Below, piece after piece: positions 43,973 to 54,064 of a DNA stretch of 64,000 nt (positions are counted from its first letter, which is position 1; every line of letters begins with the position of its first letter). The position numbers were made by a program, and so were the translations under genes. The stretch is from the NCBI GenBank assembly GCA_033977485.1, contig CM066984.1, positions 113,081,251 through 113,145,250 on the forward strand, in the 5' to 3' direction. Source of the stretch: Hydrangea macrophylla. Lineage: Eukaryota > Streptophyta > Magnoliopsida > Cornales > Hydrangeaceae. The notes under the pieces were generated by a model. It saw only the letters and a list, made by a program, of their open reading frames with translations, was not told the origin of the DNA and searched no databases.

Positions 43973-44700
43973 TTTTTTTTTTTTTTATTACTTACCTTGG
44001 TCCGGACTGGACACGCACACACACCCCAACGCATACACCCAACCCCAAGCCCCACACAATTGGCCCACCGCAAAGCCCACACGGGCCACTCGTTCCGACT
44101 GACGCACACAGGGGGGCAAGTAGAGGAATCCCACGAGGGGATTCGAACCCCCAACCTCCCACTGGGAAGCTAGGGGTGATACCACTTGAGCTAGAGCTCG
44201 CGTGGTTGGTTTCATCAAATTTTAAAGATTTTCTTTTGTTGAAATTTCTTTTGCTGAAATCTGTTTGGTCGTGTATATGCATTCAAAACACAGATAAGAT
44301 CTTTTGAATTTTAGGCAGTTACTGATATGGGAAGTATGATCCCTAAAATCAAGGTTGTTTGCATATTTTAACCAACCATGATTCATAAACTTCTCTGTTT
44401 ATACGTTGAGAGAGAAGTTATAGGCAGAAATTATTTTTTTTGTCAATTTTCTATGGTTTTCATGTTCATAGCTTGAGTAGAAGAATTGTTTGCATCATCA
44501 CTTCATTGAATATTTAGTGAATCTGATCAATTTGTTCAGTTGATTAAAAATGTGATAAATTTGTACAGGCACGTACGTGATAAATTTGTTTGCATCATCG
44601 CTTAGTTCTAAATAGGTGAGGGACTAATTCTTAAGTTGTGTTATATTAGGGACCAATTTCTAGAAAGGGTGACTATAATGGACTATGTATTAAGTATCTC
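43438..44700 (-). mobile_element. Right arm of the large inverted-repeat element
   Basis: Inverse of the left arm (see 33190). It starts 'ctagatttggtgctttggc' and ends '..ggactatgtattaagtatctc'. It is interrupted by the duplication above and by a SINE. Confidence 0.7.
43973..44206 (-). mobile_element. tRNA-derived SINE
   Basis: Minus strand: pol III A box TAGCTCAAGTGG (complement of 44182-44193) and B box GGTTCGAATCC (complement of 44139-44149) about 33 bp apart, a tRNA-like head followed by an unrelated body and an A tail (T run 43973-43986 on the plus strand). Flanked by a 17-bp TSD TGGTTTCATCAAATTTT (43956-43972 and 44207-44223). About 234 bp, resembling plant Au-type SINEs. It inserted in the second copy of the 319-bp duplication; the first copy lacks it. 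Overlapping frames on both strands (for example 43882-44282) are chance. Confidence 0.93.
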
Positions 44701-44959
44701 ATAAATATATATAAATATATATATATACATGGTGCTGGACATCTAGGCCTCGTTTGACAGGCCAGATAAAACTGTCGGATAGGACAGGATAAGGCAGGAT
44801 CGGATAGGATAGTAATCCTGTCGAATAAGCTATTATGTTGTCTTGTGTTTAGAACGTGCTGGATAAAACTGTCGGATAAGCTGTTATATCCTAATCCTGT
44901 GTTTGGTCGTGCCCGAATATAAGTTCTGAATAATAACTAAATTATTGCTTTTTAACACA

Positions 44960-45375
44960 AAATGGGGTTTGAAGAAAGAAAAAAAAAAGAAGGAAAAAAG
45001 AAAAAAAAATAGTAGATCTAAAATTGAAAGAACAAAAAAAGGAGAAAGAGAGATATGAAAATGAAAACGAGGAAAAAATGGATCTGAACAAGAAAAAATG
45101 AGGAGATTTGAAAAAATGAAAAAAAAAAAAAAAAAGAAAAAAAAAAGAAAGGAAGAAGAACATATGAGGGGAAAAAAAGGAGAAAAGAACAAGAAGGCAG
45201 ATCTAAAAATGAAAAAGAAAAGAAAAAAAAAAGGTCTGAAAAAAACCGGATATGAAAAAAAATAAAATGAAAAGAGAGGAAAAAAATCATATATGAAAAT
45301 GAAAAGAAAAAAAAGTTCTGAAAAAAAATAAAAAAAACATCAAATCTTAAAAAAATAAAAATAAATAAAAAAGGT
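44960..45375 (+). repeat. Long polypurine tract
   Basis: About 400 bp of almost pure A/G on the plus strand with recurring 'agatctaaaaatgaaaa' or 'gatctgaaaaa' units. The minus-strand frames rich in F, S and L are products of this tract. Confidence 0.85.
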
Positions 45376-45428
45376 TTTTTTTTGTCCCAAGAAGTTATCC
45401 CAAACTTCTAATCCCACCTAATACCACC

Positions 45429-48388
45429 TGTAGACACCCCGATTTTGACCAACTGTCGAATTTAGGAGAGTGTCACCTCCAAGTCCGATGATGATAATGA
45501 CCGAAAGATTTAAAGTATTCCAAGCTCTTCGAAAAGTTCTCCAATCAAGATAAAATTTTCACAGGAAAAGAAGAATACCGGGTGTTTAGGGAAATTCAGG
45601 TGTAAAATATCGGTTTTGGAAAATTCTTCAAAGAAAACCTTTTGAAAGAAAAAGAAGAAAAGAAAAGGTGAGAAAGATGAAACTTGCTGAAAAATGGCAC
45701 ATGGCTTTTCTAACGGCACTCGGTAAGTGCCACATGGCATTCATGGAGTGCCATTGCGGCATTCATTGATATTTTCTAACTGTCGTTTGTTTTAAAAGTC
45801 CGTATTTTGTGGTACAATGCATATGTATACCGATAAAATGAAAAAGTGAAAAAAATATGACAGGCAAGGAACGGCACTGAAGCTTTTCCCGCAGCATGTG
45901 GCTTTCACGGAGTGCCGCACCGGCGATCAGTGAGTGCTGCGTACATCTTTCTAACTGCCGTTGGCTTCAACAGTTTACTTTTTTCAGAAAGTACGCATTG
46001 TACCACCAAAGATGTCTTTACAGCTGGTTTTTTACCCCGAATTCACTGAAATTGCCTAGGTATTTTGTCTATATAAGGATAGGTACTTCATTGGAAAAGG
46101 GACTAGACTTAGAAAAGGAAAAATTTTGGGGGAATTTGAGAGGGATTTAGGAGAATATTTGGGTAGAGGAGAAGAATTTTTGGGAGAAGAATTTGAAAGA
46201 AGAGCTTGGAAGATCTTCAAAATATAGAAGTTTGAGGATAGTGGAGGTGATCCTCTAATCTTAGTTGTGTTTTCTTTCTTTTGAGGTTCTAATCTTCAAA
46301 TCACTTAGTTTTTCTTGATTAAATTTTAGAGTTTTGTTAGTAAACTTGGAAGTTCTAGCTTTCTAGTTCTTTGATTCTTCTTTTCTTTTTCCTGTTTATG
46401 CTCTTCTCTTGAGACTCTTGGGGGATCTTCCATATCTCACTTAAATCTCATGAGTTTGATCTTTTAGTCTCATGTAAGCTTATGCTTCATATGAGATTTA
46501 AAGTTGATCATTATTTTATTAAGAACAAGTAGATGAATCCAAACCCCTACCATGGTTTGGGTTCTCTAACTTGGAGTTTTCATGGAATCTCCTTTATATT
46601 CTTTGAAAACTCATGAGTACTAGTCATGTCTTGATCTCCAATGACCCTCAATGGAAAGGAGAGTTAGGTTTAGGACAAGCCAATATCCATGGCTTGGTTG
46701 ATAGATATAACAAAAGGATGACAAGTCCAATAGTGGAGCATTGAATTCATGAACCAGTTTTGATCAGGGATTTTTAATTAAATCATGATCCATTGGAATT
46801 GAATGAGACCACTTGGAATGTGTTCAAAACACAAAGATCTACCACTACAATTTTTGTTTTAGTAAAATCTCATGGATAACATGGTTTGGTCATAGGTTTT
46901 GTGAGACAACCATATTCTGTCCATAGTTTCAGAACAGCAAATCAGTCTCAAAATATGTAAATCAGAACCTTAATCAAACATTTTTTTACCTAAATAATTT
47001 TTTTATTTGAAATTTAATGTGTTAATAAGATCCCCTAAACAGATCAAAGTGATTCTGATTTTTTTACTATTTTTGGAACATCGTACAAAATCTCTGGACA
47101 GAGATTTGCAAATCTCTGACTGATGTCTGGTTTTTACCTTTTTTTCCAGAGATTGAGCAGTTGATCTTTGTTTTTTATTTTTGGGTTGGAAACTGGACTC
47201 ACAGAGGCATCTTATGTCCAAAATTCACCGACATCAAACCATGGGAAGCATGCTTTTTCATTTTTTGAATTTCTGGTCTGCTCTTTGTAATTTTCAGAAT
47301 TTTATGACAGATTTGACCAACTTTGTAAATAATGGTCCAAATGACTTTTTTATGACCTATGGCTTAAACCGTATTTTAATAATGATCAATTAAACTTAAA
47401 TACAGAGGCTAAATGATCCAAATCAATGAATAATTCATAGCTTATTGTTCATGTTTATATATCTATATGCATTCATCCATGTGGTTTGATACTTGTAATT
47501 AGGATTCATTTTTTAGATTAAATTGCACTTGACTGAACCTAATTATGAATTCCTTGTAATCATGTTGGGACTATGCTACCTCTATATGGACATTACATTG
47601 GCTCCTAGTTGAGACTTGTATAACTATAGAGATGTTGTGTTTCCAACTAATTGGAAGGAATTCATGATTATGTCAATTCTTTCATACTTGATAGATTTAA
47701 GCTAGAAGTTTATGAGTGTTATTTAAGATTCAACATTATATCTTATCTAAAGCATGTGGACTAACCTCTTGTTTTGTAGCGCTATTAAGGTATGATTTCT
47801 CAAACCCCTCTTTAGCTTATTTAATTTCTTAATTTTATTGATTTTTCGACCTCACGCACGACACCTTAGAATTGAGATTTGCCTTATTTGTATATATGTG
47901 ATTAGAGACCTTTTATTGTGATTTCTACTTTTTGTATGCATTGCACGTTTAATACTTGAGGCCGGATCCCAGGTAAGTTCTCTTGTTCTCTATTGCATAT
48001 CATATTGCTTGTTAATCAACTTACATGGTTTTGGATGATATTTTTATCATTAGTTTTAGACATGCTTTTGCAATATATATTTATATATATATATATATAT
48101 ATATTAGCTGAGGGCATACTTAGATTAATGAATTCAATTAAAAGGATGTTGAGTAGAGGCCTATCGCGAGATAGGATGAGAGGGGGTGTTGTAGTCCGCT
48201 AGGCTCCTTCCTCTCTCATTCCATAATCTCCACACCTGGTTAATCTCTGGTTTCCAAAAAAGATCGATTTGCTTTAAAATGGTTTCTTAATTTTTCCTTT
48301 TAAAAATTAAGTGGCGACTCGTGTTTTGTGTTTTGAATTTAGAAAGAAATTTAAAATACTGTGGGTAAGAAAAAATGCGATATCCACA
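45429..48388 (+). mobile_element. Ogre/Tat-like solo LTR
   Basis: Starts TGTAGACACCCCGATTTTG, the characteristic beginning of plant Ogre LTRs (from family knowledge), ends GCGATATCCACA, 2960 bp, with a perfect 5-bp TSD CCACC (45424-45428 and 48389-48393). A TATA box is at 46069. Two diverged copies of a block with 'cacatggcattcatggagtgcc' (about 45690-45830 and 45870-46000, read in halves) lie upstream of it. No internal domain, so a solo LTR. The element is a Ty3 retrotransposon lineage known for LTRs of several kilobases. Confidence 0.92.
46069..46078 (+). promoter_or_regulatory. TATA box of the Ogre-like LTR
   Basis: CTATATAAGG, followed by an AG-rich leader of about 150 bp. Confidence 0.65.
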
Positions 48389-48541
48389 CCACCTCCCCCC
48401 ATGGGTTAGAGTTATCCCACTCTACATGAGATAAAACCTAGTTCAAGACTATTTTATTGTGTTCAATGACGCCATCAAACGTTGGATAGGATAAAAATTA
48501 TCATGTCCTGCCTCTTCTCCTGACCACCAAACAAGGCCCTA

Positions 48542-48857
48542 AGGTGTAGCTAGGATTTCATTGCGTTTAATTATTATGAGGAAAAAAAAATTAGTTATTG
48601 CTTAATTAAGATAAAAGCATTGAAGTAATTTTTTAATGGCTCCAAAATAATTTAAGAAAGTACTCTTTACCTCCATCTAATTAATTTCTACACCCTCCTA
48701 ATTGCATTAAGGAGTTGAACATACAACATTGTTTATTGTGTAGGTGGGTGAATGTAGATAACAAGTTGCTGTGTGTCCTTAGTTTCTACACCCTCCCATA
48801 ATTTTGGTTCAATTCTTTTTTAAATTATTTTATTGGCTTTATTTTAAATGATGTGAT

Positions 48858-48888
<31 letters not shown>
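48542..48888. other. Low-copy intergenic DNA
   Basis: AT-rich, no gene or repeat recognised apart from a (TA)n run at 48866-48888 next to the hairpin element. Confidence 0.4.
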
Positions 48889-49043
48889 GTCAGGCTCTAG
48901 TGCGCACTGGATAAGCGCTCTAAGCAAGTTAGGCTTAAAAAGACAGGAACTCACCCCGTCGACCTCGCGCGGGTGTATGGGGTGACCCATCCCATTTGGC
49001 TTTTAAGCCTAGTGTGCTTATCCAGTGTGCACTAGTGCATGAC
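48889..49043. mobile_element. Foldback MITE, copy 1
   Basis: Arms 'gtcaggctctagtgcgcac' (48889 on) and the inverse 'ccagtgtgcactagtgcatgac' (split reading, ends 49043); inner arms 'aggcttaaaa'/'ttttaagcct'. Embedded in TA repeats on both sides. The loop has a GC-rich CGACCTCGCGCGGG. Confidence 0.75.
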
Positions 49044-49070
49044 TGTACATATATATATATATATATATAA

Positions 49071-49183
49071 GGCTCTCCAGTGTATTAGGCGAGTGCGCTG
49101 AGCTTTTACGTCTAAAAATTTTGCGGGTTGCCCGCAAATTTTTTAGGCTTAAAAGCTCAGTGCACTTATCCAGTGGTGTGAGC
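49071..49183. mobile_element. Foldback MITE, copy 2
   Basis: Shares 'ggctct', 'gtgcgctgagctttt' and 'taggcttaaaagc' with copy 1. Centre is a tight inverted repeat TTTTGCGGG-TTG-CCCGCAAA. Only 28 bp from copy 1, separated by (TA)n. Confidence 0.75.
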
Positions 49184-49304
49184 TAAAAGGAAAAAAAAAA
49201 AAATTATCTTCTATGACTGTCACATTCGAGTGACTTCTACTGATCGAGATTTAAGTATTTGTGGTCGCGTGGTATAACGCACTACACCAAAAGAGCACAT
49301 TACT

Positions 49305-49740
49305 AACGGTAATTTACCGTTAGTAAAATTATTCCTAACGGTAATTTACCGTTAGAAATAGAGCGTGGCTAATAATTCTAACGGAATTTCTAACGGTAAT
49401 TTTCCGTTAGGAAAATTATTTTTACTAACGGTAAATTACCGTTAGTAATATGTTTACTAACGGTAATTTACCGTTAATAATTTATTATTCCTAACGGAAA
49501 TATTCCGTTAGTAATATTTATTCTAACGGTTTATTTTCTAACAGTTTTGTATACAAAATACTAACGGAATTTCGTAACGGATATTTACCGTTAGTAATTT
49601 CATTACTAACGGTTTGTTATATGACAGTTTCTAACACTTTTGAGACAATAACTAACGGATATAAACCGTTAGTAATTTTATTACTAACATTTAGTTTTCT
49701 AACACGTGTAACAATACTAACGGAAGGTATCCGTTAGTAA
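49305..49740 (+). repeat. Left subterminal repeats of CACTA 3
   Basis: Palindromic units CTAACGGTAATTTACCGTTA and variants, about ten to fifteen times, spaced about 25-40 bp. Candidate transposase sites. Confidence 0.85.
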
Positions 49741-50046
49741 TTATTTTAAATATGAAAAACACAAATACTAAAATATGCTCCCCCAATTTTATTTGCACCT
49801 AATTTACATCATGACCACATCGCATTTACTATAAACATATAACAAGCTCAAATTCAAACCATAATAAATACAAGCTCAATCTATATTAAAAAAATTGTAA
49901 TACAAAAAGCAAGAAAATTACTTCAAGTTATTAGTACAAGTGATAGAGATCATTCAATCTAGTTGGTTAAAATGCATTTTACAAAAAAAAAAAAAAAAAG
50001 TATATCATCCAATTGTCTCTGTGTTGCTCCTTTAATAACGGGAATA

Positions 50047-50093
50047 GCCCTGACGCTTCATCTCATGCAACAGAGTTGCAACACAGCGGGCTC
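50047..50093 (-). pseudogene. Captured 3-ketoacyl-CoA thiolase fragment, downstream exon
   Basis: After the acceptor TTTACAG| the minus strand reads (GA)-ARCVATLLHEMKRQG, the block near the C-terminus of plant peroxisomal thiolases (KAT2/PED1 type) that follows the catalytic H of the GHPLG motif. The reading then departs from the family and meets a stop. Only about 15 codons. The splice site was carried along, so the source was genomic DNA, not cDNA. The thiolase performs the last step of peroxisomal beta-oxidation; this copy cannot. Confidence 0.85.
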
Positions 50094-50420
50094 CTGTAAA
50101 GACACAGCAATATAGTCAAAATAGGCTCTTTATCATTTTCCAAAACATATTCATGTGCAGCTAAATAAATGAATTTTGGAACTCATGAAAACTTAAAAGT
50201 GATCCAAATTGGATGCAAATAGATTCAAGTATGCAACAACTCTTTTGGAAGCAACTTAAAATGGATTGATATCCAAATCAAGCAAGTATGTCTGTCATCC
50301 AACTTTTTGTAGAAGACCTGCATGACTTCTTACATAAACTTAGTAATATTGTTCAGGGTCATTATAACATCATAATGCTGGCAAAGAAAATGAAAGAGAA
50401 CTTGAGCATCTAAACATTAC

Positions 50421-50556
50421 CTCATTGATCTGAAAAAAGGTCGATATCATCAACTTCAAGACAAGCAGCTTTGACTGCAGTTGAAATTGCAATGGTTGGG
50501 CCCACACCCATGATAGCAGGATCTACAGCAACAGCGGCGAAGGTCTTGCAAGCGCA
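50421..50556 (-). pseudogene. Captured 3-ketoacyl-CoA thiolase fragment, upstream exon
   Basis: The minus strand encodes CKTFAAVAVDPAIMGVGP, then TIAISTAVKAACLEVDDIDLF. D-P-A-I-M-G-x-G-P and the D-D-I-D-L-F-E-I-N-E block are conserved in plant peroxisomal thiolases. After DIDLF one extra base shifts the frame so that E-I-N-E is lost, though the DNA 'gatcaatgag' is still there, followed by a GT donor at 50419-50420. In the native gene this exon precedes the one at 50047-50093, with further exon sequence in between that is missing here. Nonfunctional relic inside CACTA 3. Confidence 0.88.
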
Positions 50557-50747
50557 ACACCACGTAGTTTTCTCAAAATCTTGACAAGTAGACTGACTTT
50601 CTTCGCTTCAATTAAAGGGATTCATCCATCTAAACAAATGGTAACCATCAGACACTAGGATCCTATTTGAAACATCAGGAGATAATCCAATGACTTGTGC
50701 TCAATTAGCATTTATTTATTTTTTATTTTGGTGTCCAAAGATTCCAC

Positions 50748-50826
50748 ATGCTCCTAGGTTCTACTTCTATAGAGGAATTTGTGAATAAAAGAGGAATACA
50801 TGAGGTGGCAGTGGTGTTGACAAAGG
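50748..50826 (+). other. Exon-like segment, source unknown
   Basis: An open stretch reading LLGSTSIEEFVNKRGIHEV and on to AVVLTK, ending at an ACAAAG|GTAAAG donor-like site. Composition is coding-like, but I do not recognise the family. Opposite in orientation to the thiolase pieces, so it would derive from another gene. Confidence 0.3.
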
Positions 50827-51009
50827 TAAAGACTAACTTTTTTCTTCTTGTTCAATGTTCACTACTTTTACAAAATGGTTTTTGTTTGTCCAGCTTTGCC
50901 TCTAATGATCTTACCTTTTATTTCAATACCATAACCCAAAGAGGGTATATAGGGCGTATCTAAAGCCTATAAAGCCATGGATAATAACATTGGAAATAGG
51001 AAGAACTCG

Positions 51010-51110
51010 ATTGAGCAAGATAAGGGAGAACTGGGTTGTCATGGAGAATCTTACCTTTTCTTGTGATTTTGTGTCAGAAGTTGAGCAAGATAAGGGAGAA
51101 CTCGGTTGTC
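51010..51110 (+). repeat. Short direct repeat
   Basis: 'gagcaagataagggagaact' occurs at about 51013 and 51079, each followed by 'cggttgtca' or 'gggttgtca'. Confidence 0.7.
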
Positions 51111-51594
51111 AATTACAAACTGCAACACATCAAACATGTTAGCTTTTCATATCAGAGGGGAAGAACTTACAACTTTTTGATTTTATATGCACACACCAAA
51201 CTTTCTATTTTCCAATCTTCCTCGTATACCGTATCATTTTGCCAAGTTTGCTCTATGAAATTTCCTCCTGATCTCTATCATAATTCTGAATCTGCTTGAT
51301 CTAAACATCTCATCCTTATGTCCATTTTATATCAATATGAACTTGTAGCAGGCTTTTTGACTAAATTGTACAAAATGGGAGCTTAAAAGACAATTCTTTA
51401 GTGTAAAATGTATATCCATTTTCTTTTTCCATTTTGCTTTCCTAGTTGTTATATACAAATGCATCCTCTTCTAATCTCTTTTGTTCCAATTCTAGCTTGT
51501 ATATCTGCATATAAAAATAATTAGTTTCCAGAAGCTAAACGAGAAAGGAAAAATATGTGAGAACGAATACTTATTCCAGCATCAGGAAAAAATA

Positions 51595-51700
51595 TGTGCA
51601 CATGTTCTGTGTGCTGTGCACGTTGGCTGCAGTGCACGTGTGCTGTGTGCTGTGCACGTATGTGCATTCCATGAAGACAATCTGCGATGTGCACGTTCCA
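51595..51700 (+). repeat. GTGCTGTGCACGT minisatellite
   Basis: Variants of 'gtgctgtgcacgt' and 'tgtgcacgttccatgaa' recur four to five times, giving a GC-richer patch inside the AT-rich CACTA 3. Confidence 0.75.
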
Positions 51701-52371
51701 TGAAAACAGTCTGCTGATAAACAAGAAGCAAAAGAAACCAATCATAACAATATTGATTACCAACACCAATCACTTACGAACAATCGAAAGTTCCATAATT
51801 CCAACTCCTCAAATATTACTACAGGAGTAGTTTTGTATTCATTGTGCGTAGGATACTTCTTATGTGAAATCAACACCCATCTAGACACAAATATATATTT
51901 ACTAAATGATCACCTATATCGCTGGTGGAGCATTATGATAATTAATGAACAAATGGGGCGAGTTTGATTTTCCCCAATATGATATAAACAGCTAATGAGC
52001 TATATAGGCATAATTCAATGACCTAAATGACCTGAAGCAAATGATGGAGACGATAAACTCGTGTGGATTGGTACTTTGGGGTTGGTAACTTTAGGTACTC
52101 CTCCCTGTGGCAAAAGAAGATTTTCTTATCAGTGAACTTAATTTTGTGGTGTAAACTTTCGATTTCTTCGATGACCAAAAAAATTCTCAAGCAAGAAATA
52201 CACAAATCTTAACCATAGAATCTATATGCAGATAACATACCAAATTTTCTTATCAAAAAAAAAAAAAAAACACATACCGAATTTTCATCATCATCTTGAA
52301 GTGACAGCATGAGTGTCTTTTTGAAGCTTTCTAACTGCATGTATCAATACCTTAATCAGAGTCCTTTGAGT

Positions 52372-52406
<35 letters not shown>

Positions 52407-53442
52407 CAAGTGGGAGTATTTAATCATCACCCTATATCTAGATCAAAGAGTATTAAACCCAATAATTTCATATCACCCATCAACCAACAAATCGACATTA
52501 CATTCAATTCTCCAATTTCGACAATAAAAAGCAATATAAAGGTAAAAATAAAATAAAAATAAAAATAAAACCTTTTTTCTTATTGGTTATCAACCTATAG
52601 GTAAAGTTGTATACCAAATATGGAAGAAAATTAATACATATGTACATATAAATCAGACAAAAATCAAAAAATGGATACATTAATCCTTCAAATAAAAGCT
52701 TCATCTTTTACCTGATTTTGTGAGGTTGAATCGCATGAAGTCTAAATAGTCCCTACACCAGCTTCGATCCAATCGACCACCAATTCCCATTTCATGAAGA
52801 AATAATCACCGAGCAAGAAAGGAATCCATATATATATATAAAAAGTGAGAAAGAAAGAGATGCGAATTCTAGAGAATTGATTCGATCTCACAATGTGAAG
52901 ACCTGCAGATAAATTGTCCCTACAACTATGAGAATTGATGCACTGGAAGTTAAACTGCACACATGTTTTTCATGGATACGGATGACTGAAAATCTAGGTA
53001 GAACAAAGAAGGAAAGGGAAAACAAAAGCGTTAAAAAATATGAATTAATGAAAGCTAATTTTTGTCATAACCGTTCCTCCTGCCCACAATTTGCGTGTGC
53101 CCCCTTTAGTACTTCCAGCACATTTCTCCGTAAAAGCCCATGAAGTTCTCCAACTGTGAGTAATAGTTTTCAAGCAACGGTTAATAATTGGGCAATAAAA
53201 AAAACAAAAGAAACACTTTTTAATGGTTTCCAACCAAAGGCTTATGGCTCAAGACTTAATATCTTTAATGGTTTGCTAAAGGGATTTCATAAAATGCTAT
53301 GTATCTATGCATTTAACAATCGTAAAATTGATTGCCCTTGCATTCCATATTTGTAAAGTATGCAAGACTCTATTTATTGAAAGGGAATGAACATTTTTAA
53401 TATGCACAATATAACAAAGGGAATGAAAAAAGACGGTAGGGT

Positions 53443-53495
53443 GGGGGGGGGGGGGGGGGAGAATCGGCTTGGGAATAGAGAGAGGGCTTGGGAAT

Positions 53496-53541
<46 letters not shown>
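53443..53541 (+). repeat. Poly(G) and (GA)n microsatellites
   Basis: A 16-nt G run at 53443-53458, then two 'cttgggaatagaaagag' units, then about 20 GA repeats (53501-53541). Confidence 0.9.
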
Positions 53542-53549
<8 letters not shown>

Positions 53550-53938
53550 CGTTATATTTTTAAGGGAGGAATAAAAAGCTGATGTGGCAGATTGTAGAAC
53601 CAGGATTTGCTTCAGCTTATATATATATATATAATAGATCAGCAGTCACATTTGTGGGGAGCAAAATGTAAAAGCTAACTTGCATTATGAAAAACTCAAA
53701 GAGGCAAATTATCAAACAATGAGGTGGATGTTTAATAAATCAAAGTGTTCTTTAGAGACAATTTTGTTGCATGGGAATCCAAGTCTCGTCTAAAATTTCT
53801 GTTAAAGCAACTTGATTATAAAAAAGAAAATGAGAGTTGGGCTGAAAATGATGTTATTTTGTGCATTCCAAAGATGCCCTTAAATTGAAGATTTTCATGG
53901 AAAAAAAAAGGAAAAAAAAAAAAGCACTCACTGAATAG

Positions 53939-54064
53939 AAACAACAACCAAGTTCAAGGTATGTATTGAATTTCCAAGCTGTCATGCCTGGCTCTGAGAA
54001 AAAAGAAACTGTAGCTGATTGTATAGTTGCCATGAAACACATCCAAGCTGATAACGATAAGTGA
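53939..54064 (+). other. Coding-like segment, source unknown
   Basis: A 41-codon open stretch ending TGA reads NFQAVMPGSEKKETVADC and on to IVAMKHIQADNDK. The composition looks like real protein, unlike most frames here, but I cannot place it. A GT in AAG|GTATGT at about 53959 could instead end an exon there. Possibly another captured fragment of CACTA 3. Confidence 0.3.

Larger units (their letters stand above)
44744..48541. mobile_element. TIR element split by an Ogre-like solo LTR
   Basis: Left end TAGGCCTCGTTTGACAGG and right end (inverse) TAGGGCCTTGTTTGGTGG form an imperfect TIR. Both sides carry 'ggataggata' and related motifs near the ends. About 833 bp without the LTR. It is probably a non-autonomous TIR transposon of hAT-like type, but no 8-bp TSD is visible (TGGACATC against AGGTGTAG). 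Confidence 0.6.

Noticed and set aside
44139..44193. tRNA gene
   Set aside because: A and B boxes are tRNA-like, but the sequence does not continue into a full cloverleaf with acceptor pairing, and it is the head of a SINE.
43882..44282. Four overlapping frames of 76-96 codons
   Set aside because: All are readings of the SINE and its borders; the pol III boxes, A tail and TSD explain the sequence better.
33181..44709. 9-bp Mutator TSD around the inverted-repeat element
   Set aside because: Flanks AATAATGAA and ATAAATATA match at only about half of positions in AT-rich DNA; not evidence.
44884..45290. Phenylalanine-rich membrane-protein-like frames
   Set aside because: They come from a long A/G tract read on the opposite strand.
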